Below, piece after piece: positions 6,184 to 6,459 of a stretch of 6,459 nucleotides of DNA. How positions within the stretch are numbered: position 1 is the first letter of the stretch; every line of letters begins with the position of its first letter. The position numbers and the translations under genes were made by a program. Origin of the DNA: an uncultured Francisella sp. (GTDB lineage Bacteria; Pseudomonadota; Gammaproteobacteria; Burkholderiales; Neisseriaceae); contig CAJPTP010000062.1 in NCBI GenBank assembly GCA_905373555.1, forward strand, positions 1 through 6,459, given 5' to 3'. The notes under the pieces were generated by a model, which ran no database searches, was not told where the DNA came from, and worked only from the letters and a program-made list of their open reading frames with translations.

Positions 6184-6298
6184 CAATCCGACTCTTTCCC
6201 GTTGAATTACCGCCGCGTCGCAAGCGCGTCGGTCTCATCGCATTGCCACCTTATGCGGGCCACAGGTTGGCGGAATTCGTCGATTCGCTCTGGATGAT
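6151..6298 (-). promoter_or_regulatory. candidate structured metK leader (riboswitch-like attenuator)
   Basis: The predicted metK transcript begins near 6298. A 10-bp helix with one bulged U joins GAATTCCGCC (6278-6269) to GGCGG-U-AATTC (6214-6204). Inside it, ACCU (6267-6264) can pair with AGGU (6251-6248) and CGCAU (6257-6253) with AUGCG (6243-6239); both together would form an H-type pseudoknot with loops of 6, 1 and 4 bases. A CGACGC/GCGACG hairpin (6231-6216, one A-A mismatch, GCUU loop) lies beside it. Directly below the main helix, AAUCGAC (6285-6279) can pair with GUCGGAUU (6192-6185). The same GUCGGAU can instead pair with AUCGAC (6176-6171), which breaks the terminator. This P1/antiterminator/terminator exclusivity is typical of riboswitches. 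I do not recognise a known class; a SAM-responsive role is inferred only from the downstream gene. Confidence 0.5.
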
Positions 6299-6304
6299 CG
6301 ATTC

Positions 6305-6333
6305 ATTTTGCGCCAAAGGGGAGCCCTTGTCAA
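6305..6333 (-). promoter_or_regulatory. metK promoter
   Basis: On the minus strand a perfect TTGACA (6333-6328) stands 17 bases from CAAAAT (6310-6305; four of six -10 bases). An A at 6298 is seven bases past the -10 and is the predicted start. It points at metK and is the best sigma70-type promoter in the window. A CCCTTG/CAAGGG dyad surrounds the -35 box. Confidence 0.75.
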
Positions 6334-6341
6334 ACCAAGGG
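6316..6341. promoter_or_regulatory. candidate operator dyads over the metK -35 box
   Basis: AAGGG (6316-6320), CCCTT (6324-6328) and AAGGG (6337-6341) form two overlapping inverted repeats: AAGGG-GAG-CCCTT and CCCTTG-N6-CAAGGG. The outer AAGGGG words are 21 bases apart, about two helical turns, and bracket the -35 box. This layout suits a dimeric repressor, but no regulator is named and chance is possible in GC-rich DNA. Confidence 0.35.
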
Positions 6342-6365
6342 GCCGCAAGGCCGCCTCTCCCCGCC

Positions 6366-6448
6366 CCGAGCTTGGGCTCCAAGCTCGGCCCGAACGCCCG
6401 CGCCATCCGGGCGCGGTTGGGATCTCGGCGCGCAAGCGCGCCTCAACC
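6366..6448. repeat. GC-rich hairpin array upstream of the metK promoter
   Basis: A perfect 10-bp inverted repeat, CCGAGCTTGG (6366-6375) with CCAAGCTCGG (6379-6388), is followed by a compound hairpin, GGCGCG (6427-6432) with CGCGCC (6437-6442), enclosed by GGTTG (6415-6419) and CAACC (6444-6448). A GGCC-GCAA-GGCC hairpin lies at 6341-6352. None has a T-tract. They may be an intergenic repeat element or structured RNA from a gene beyond the window. No coding region is supported anywhere in 6074-6459. Confidence 0.5.
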
Positions 6449-6459
6449 CGCCCGAGCCC

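Noticed and set aside
6175..6238. Possible 20-codon Arg-rich leader peptide (MRPTRLRR...) ahead of the attenuator
   Set aside because: It has no good ribosome site and no run of Met or other codons that would explain ribosome-mediated attenuation of metK.
6151..6298. Match to a known SAM or SAH riboswitch, or to 6S, SRP or other housekeeping RNA
   Set aside because: The conserved cores I know for SAM-I, SAM-II, SAM-IV and SAH RNAs and for 4.5S RNA were not found by eye. A covariance search could overturn this.
6235..6435. 66-codon minus-strand frame covering the metK promoter and leader
   Set aside because: It spans the promoter itself. Its only later ATG (6306) lies before the predicted transcript start, and it has no ribosome site; the sequence is better explained as RNA structure.
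1..6459. tRNA or rRNA genes, CRISPR array, insertion sequence, prophage or toxin-antitoxin system
   Set aside because: No cloverleaf, spaced repeat array, transposase or terminal inverted repeat was found. The content is chromosomal housekeeping genes.

Overview
This GC-rich window (roughly two-thirds G+C by eye) carries six protein-coding genes, all on the minus strand. Read in the direction of transcription, from high to low coordinates, they are metK, dusA, serB, sspA, sspB and the start of an exported Cys-containing protein that runs off the left edge. The adjacent sspA-sspB pair, the DusA-type tRNA dihydrouridine synthase, the SerB phosphatase with an N-terminal extension, and a MetK of the type I associate with Burkholderiales all point to a Betaproteobacterium, probably Burkholderiales. 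The genus cannot be read from the sequence. Codon use is GC-rich at third positions but favours TTG for Leu, CAA for Gln and AAA for Lys.

Layout: 6299-6459 holds a strong metK promoter (TTGACA-N17-CAAAAT) preceded by GC-rich hairpins. 6074-6298 is a 225-base metK leader that contains a long-range 10-bp helix, a possible pseudoknot, mutually exclusive downstream pairings and an intrinsic terminator, all ahead of the start codon. 4904-6073 is metK, closed by a 12-bp hairpin terminator. 3599-4810 is dusA, whose first ~70 codons are a decayed 9-bp tandem repeat, followed by a terminator. 2527-3432 is serB. 2295-2526 is a spacer with a cluster of short palindromes ahead of sspA (1668-2294). 1484-1667 separates sspA from sspB (908-1483), which ends in a bidirectional terminator. 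1-629 is the exported protein, with its own candidate promoter just past that terminator.

These are mostly housekeeping genes rather than an obvious accessory system: methyl-donor synthesis (metK), tRNA D-loop modification (dusA), serine biosynthesis (serB), and stringent starvation and proteolysis adaptors (sspA, sspB). Intergenic gaps are long (93-278 bases) and at least three hold terminators, so most genes appear to be separate transcription units. The most interesting object is the metK leader. Its geometry is that of a transcription-attenuating riboswitch, and I cannot match it to any SAM-binding class I know. Feedback control by SAM or a related metabolite is an inference, not an observation.
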